A stretch of 17,944 bases of DNA. It comes from Sphingobacteriaceae bacterium. Its GTDB lineage: Bacteria; Bacteroidota; Bacteroidia; Sphingobacteriales; Sphingobacteriaceae. The stretch is taken from positions 1 to 17,944 of the forward strand of contig JAIPAN010000004.1 in NCBI GenBank assembly GCA_021740025.1, written 5' to 3'. Of this stretch, positions 15,887 to 17,944 are shown one piece after another. The notes beneath the pieces were generated by a model, which was given only the letters and a program-made list of their open reading frames with translations, was not told the origin of the DNA and searched no databases. A program made the position numbers and the translations under genes. Within the stretch, counting starts at the first letter, position 1, and each line of letters begins with the position of its first letter.

Positions 15887-17578
15887 TTATTTTGTTGTAC
15901 CCAATGCTTTGAGTACTTCGAGAGCGACGGCATTGGCAGGATCAAGGGCTAATACCTTATTGAAATACTCTTTTGCTTTTTCGGTGTCTTTATCTTTACG
16001 AGCAGCTACCGAACCTAAGTAAATATAGGCTTCTATAATGCCTGGGGCATTTTTAGCAGCTAGTTCAGGTTTGGTTATGGTTACCAACTCTACATATTTT
16101 TCGTAGAACGGAACCGCTAAGCCTTGGCTATCATTGGCATCGTCGAACTGACGGTTGATACGCCCTCTAAACTGCCATGCAGCAAAGGTATTGGGTGAGC
16201 GTTGGGCTAAATAACTAAAGGCAGAATCGGCTTTTGCCAACAAAGATTTATCGGCTTCTAAGCCAGCTGTTTTTTTAGCGCCGTAATCAAAATAGTACGA
16301 AGAGCCCAGGTAGAAATAATCTAAAAGGTTACGTTGTGGATTTTTAACAGCAAGTTCATAAGCTTCGGCTGCTTTACTGTACTTTTTTAAGGTATACAAT
16401 TCTTTACCTAAGTCGCTCATGCCACTTACTAAAGAAGAATCAATAGCTAGGGCTTTTTTCACAGTTTGAAAACCTTCCTCTTCTTGACCAGATTTAATTA
16501 AGGCACGGCCCAGGTAGCTATAATCTCTACCAATTATTCGTTTGGGTTCTACCTTAGCCATAAAATCTTTAATGGCTTGAATACTTGAGGTATAATCGCC
16601 GTTTTCGTAAGCAGCGTATGCTAAGTAACGTAAAATACGTTTATTGGCTTTATCCATTTGAGCCATTGCTTGTGCTTCAGCTTGCAATGATTTGTAATCT
16701 TTTGCTAGAATTAAGAAATCGGCATAACGCATGCGTGATTCCAACGATTTATCGGTTAGTTCTAAGTATTTTTTATAATACTCCAAGGCTTGCTTTATTT
16801 TAGCATCGTAATCTTTGGCTTGATCTCTAGCCCATAAATAATAGGTTTCAGCTAATTCGCGGTAAGCCGGTCCGTAATTGGGGTTAATAGCCAAAACGGC
16901 ATTGAATTCATCGGCCGATTCTTGAAAAGCTTTTGACATTTTATTGATAACCCCCAATTCTACTTTGGTACGAATAAGGCTACTATTTAAGTCAAAAGCA
17001 GTACGATAGGCACTGTAGGCTTCCGAGTTTTTTAATTGGCCACGGTAAGCATCGCCAAAGGCAAGATTTAAATCGGCTAAAAAGCCATTCACTCCTTTTT
17101 GTTTTTCAGCAATAAGCTTACCCGTATTGAGTATAGTAATAGCTTCGGCATAATTTGGTTTTTTGGCATATGTATACGCTTTACCAATAAATAAATAGGC
17201 TCGGGCATCTTTTTTATCGGAAACGGCAATCGCTTTATCAAAATTTGCTTTTGCGGCGGCAGCTTGGTTATCGTCTAAATCAACCTGACCTAACCCTACA
17301 TAGTTTAGCGGAGAGGTCGGATTTACGGTAACGCCTTGGGTGAACACCGCTTTAGCAGAATCTGCATAGTCTGTTTTAAGGTACACTTGACCCAAATAGA
17401 AAAAATTTTCAGCTATGGTTGGCTGTATAGCTATTAAACTTTTTAATTCCGATTTGGCTTTTTGGTACTGCTCAGCATCTAGTGCTTTTTGTGCATCAGC
17501 TAAGGTTTGGGCGGTAAGGGCTGAACCTACTAAAATTAACAATAGGGTTGATTTTAGCGCTTTTTTCATCATTTCCAT
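15887..17578 (-). CDS. Secreted tetratricopeptide-repeat protein
   Basis: This 563-residue protein begins with a signal-peptide-like segment (KKALKSTLLLILVGSALTAQ, residues 5-24), which suggests export to the periplasm or outer envelope. The rest is built from about ten or more TPR-like helical pairs. Examples are AENFFYLGQVYLKTDYADSA (56-75), a segment near 90-115, GPAYRELAETYYLWARDQA (about 233-251), RILRYLAYAAYENGDYTSSI, IIGRDYSYLGRALIKSGQEE, and a final IEAYIYLGSVAARKDKDTEK-like repeat. TPR arrays usually bind partner proteins; no catalytic motif is visible and no specific partner can be named. The ATG at 17578 is 22 nt after the PstS-like gene, and in-frame ATGs at residues 3 and 4 are alternative starts. 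A strong terminator follows. I recall similar substrate-binding/TPR pairs beside nuoA, sometimes with TonB/ExbD genes, in related genomes; this is unverified here. Confidence 0.85.
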   Translation of the reverse strand: MEMMKKALKSTLLLILVGSALTAQTLADAQKALDAEQYQKAKSELKSLIAIQPTIAENFFYLGQVYLKTDYADSAKAVFTQGVTVNPTSPLNYVGLGQVDLDDNQAAAAKANFDKAIAVSDKKDARAYLFIGKAYTYAKKPNYAEAITILNTGKLIAEKQKGVNGFLADLNLAFGDAYRGQLKNSEAYSAYRTAFDLNSSLIRTKVELGVINKMSKAFQESADEFNAVLAINPNYGPAYRELAETYYLWARDQAKDYDAKIKQALEYYKKYLELTDKSLESRMRYADFLILAKDYKSLQAEAQAMAQMDKANKRILRYLAYAAYENGDYTSSIQAIKDFMAKVEPKRIIGRDYSYLGRALIKSGQEEEGFQTVKKALAIDSSLVSGMSDLGKELYTLKKYSKAAEAYELAVKNPQRNLLDYFYLGSSYYFDYGAKKTAGLEADKSLLAKADSAFSYLAQRSPNTFAAWQFRGRINRQFDDANDSQGLAVPFYEKYVELVTITKPELAAKNAPGIIEAYIYLGSVAARKDKDTEKAKEYFNKVLALDPANAVALEVLKALGTTK

Positions 17579-17600
17579 GGTTCGTTTTGTTTATTTAAAT

Positions 17601-17944
17601 CTATTTTCTAATAATCACTTCTCTGGGCGGGATACTATCGGGTAATAAGCCCGATTTTAACACGATACGCTGACCGCGTTCACCGGCAACAAATGTTGTA
17701 AAACCTGTACCTGGGCCAGGGCCACCCTCACAATTTATGAGGTACAAATTACGCATTAACGGATAATTTTCCAAAGCTAAATCAGTTTGATTAGGTTTAA
17801 AATAGCTTTTAGGATCATTTTTTCGATTACCCTTGCAAATACCCATTATTTTTAATTGCTCAACAGCACTACTTATAGATGCATCGGGCTGAATTAACCA
17901 CTTTACACCTACCACCCCAATACTGCCTGGATGTGTAGCTACAT
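17601..17944 (-). CDS. PstS-like periplasmic substrate-binding protein, partial (N-terminus beyond window)
   Basis: The frame is open from the right edge to a TAG at 17601, showing about 113 C-terminal residues of a PBP-like protein. It can be read upstream of the GTG at 17915 (residues ATHPGSIGVVGVKW), so the true start lies outside the window. Family features are the HPGSIGVVG segment, similar to the NPGAIGY loop of PstS proteins, and the C-terminal block YPLMRNLYLIN followed by GTGFTTFVAGERGQRIVLKS and GLLPD, characteristic of PstS and related phosphate-type binding proteins. Whether it binds phosphate cannot be told, because most of the ligand-binding residues are in the missing part. No pst transporter genes are seen. 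It is followed after 22 nt by the TPR gene, so the two probably share a transcript. Confidence 0.8.
   Translation of the reverse strand, partial: VATHPGSIGVVGVKWLIQPDASISSAVEQLKIMGICKGNRKNDPKSYFKPNQTDLALENYPLMRNLYLINCEGGPGPGTGFTTFVAGERGQRIVLKSGLLPDSIPPREVIIRK

Noticed and set aside
1..17944. CRISPR arrays, insertion sequences, tRNA or rRNA genes, defence or biosynthetic systems
   Set aside because: No repeat arrays, transposase-like frames, terminal inverted repeats or RNA-gene signatures were seen; essentially all sequence is filled by recognised core genes.

Overview
The window is a dense, almost gap-free stretch of core-metabolism genes, all on the minus strand, so it reads from high to low coordinates. 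It most likely comes from a Bacteroidota bacterium, perhaps of the Sphingobacteriia/Chitinophagia type. Three things point there: a perfect TAnnTTTG -7 promoter box upstream of nuoA, no obvious Shine-Dalgarno sequence upstream of nuoA, and a short NuoG that stops after its N-terminal iron-sulphur part. The finer placement is inference.

Layout in transcription order. (1) 17944-15887: the 3' end of a PstS-like periplasmic substrate-binding protein, then a 563-residue secreted tetratricopeptide-repeat protein, closed by a strong intrinsic terminator at 15839-15868. (2) 15832-3095: a promoter-like box overlapping the U-tract of that terminator, then a complete 14-gene nuoABCDEFGHIJKLMN operon for respiratory complex I (NADH:quinone oxidoreductase). 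nuoC and nuoD are separate genes. Junctions are 0-5 nt or overlapping, except nuoA/nuoB (29 nt), nuoF/nuoG (25 nt) and nuoK/nuoL (11 nt). (3) 3057-1: dedA-type membrane protein, family I inorganic pyrophosphatase, CBS/CorC-type membrane protein, and the 5' part of rsmE (16S rRNA m3U1498 methyltransferase). These are spaced 2-5 nt apart and start 37 nt after nuoN, so they may be read through from the nuo operon.

The enzyme is the full NADH-dependent type. NuoE, NuoF and NuoG form the electron-input module, NuoB, C, D and I the connecting arm, NuoA, H, J and K the membrane heel, and NuoL, M and N the antiporter-like pumps. Nearly all cluster ligands and channel Lys/Glu residues checked are present. 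Two departures stand out: the usual quinone-site Tyr of NuoD is a Trp, and the Cys quartet of NuoG where E. coli holds cluster N7 is rearranged to CxxC-x30-CxxC.

No tRNA, rRNA, mobile element, CRISPR array or long repeat is visible. No stretch above 300 bases lacks a gene; the longest non-coding stretch is 15807-15886 and is filled by the terminator and promoter. I see no wholly new system here. The points of interest are residue-level deviations and operon architecture.
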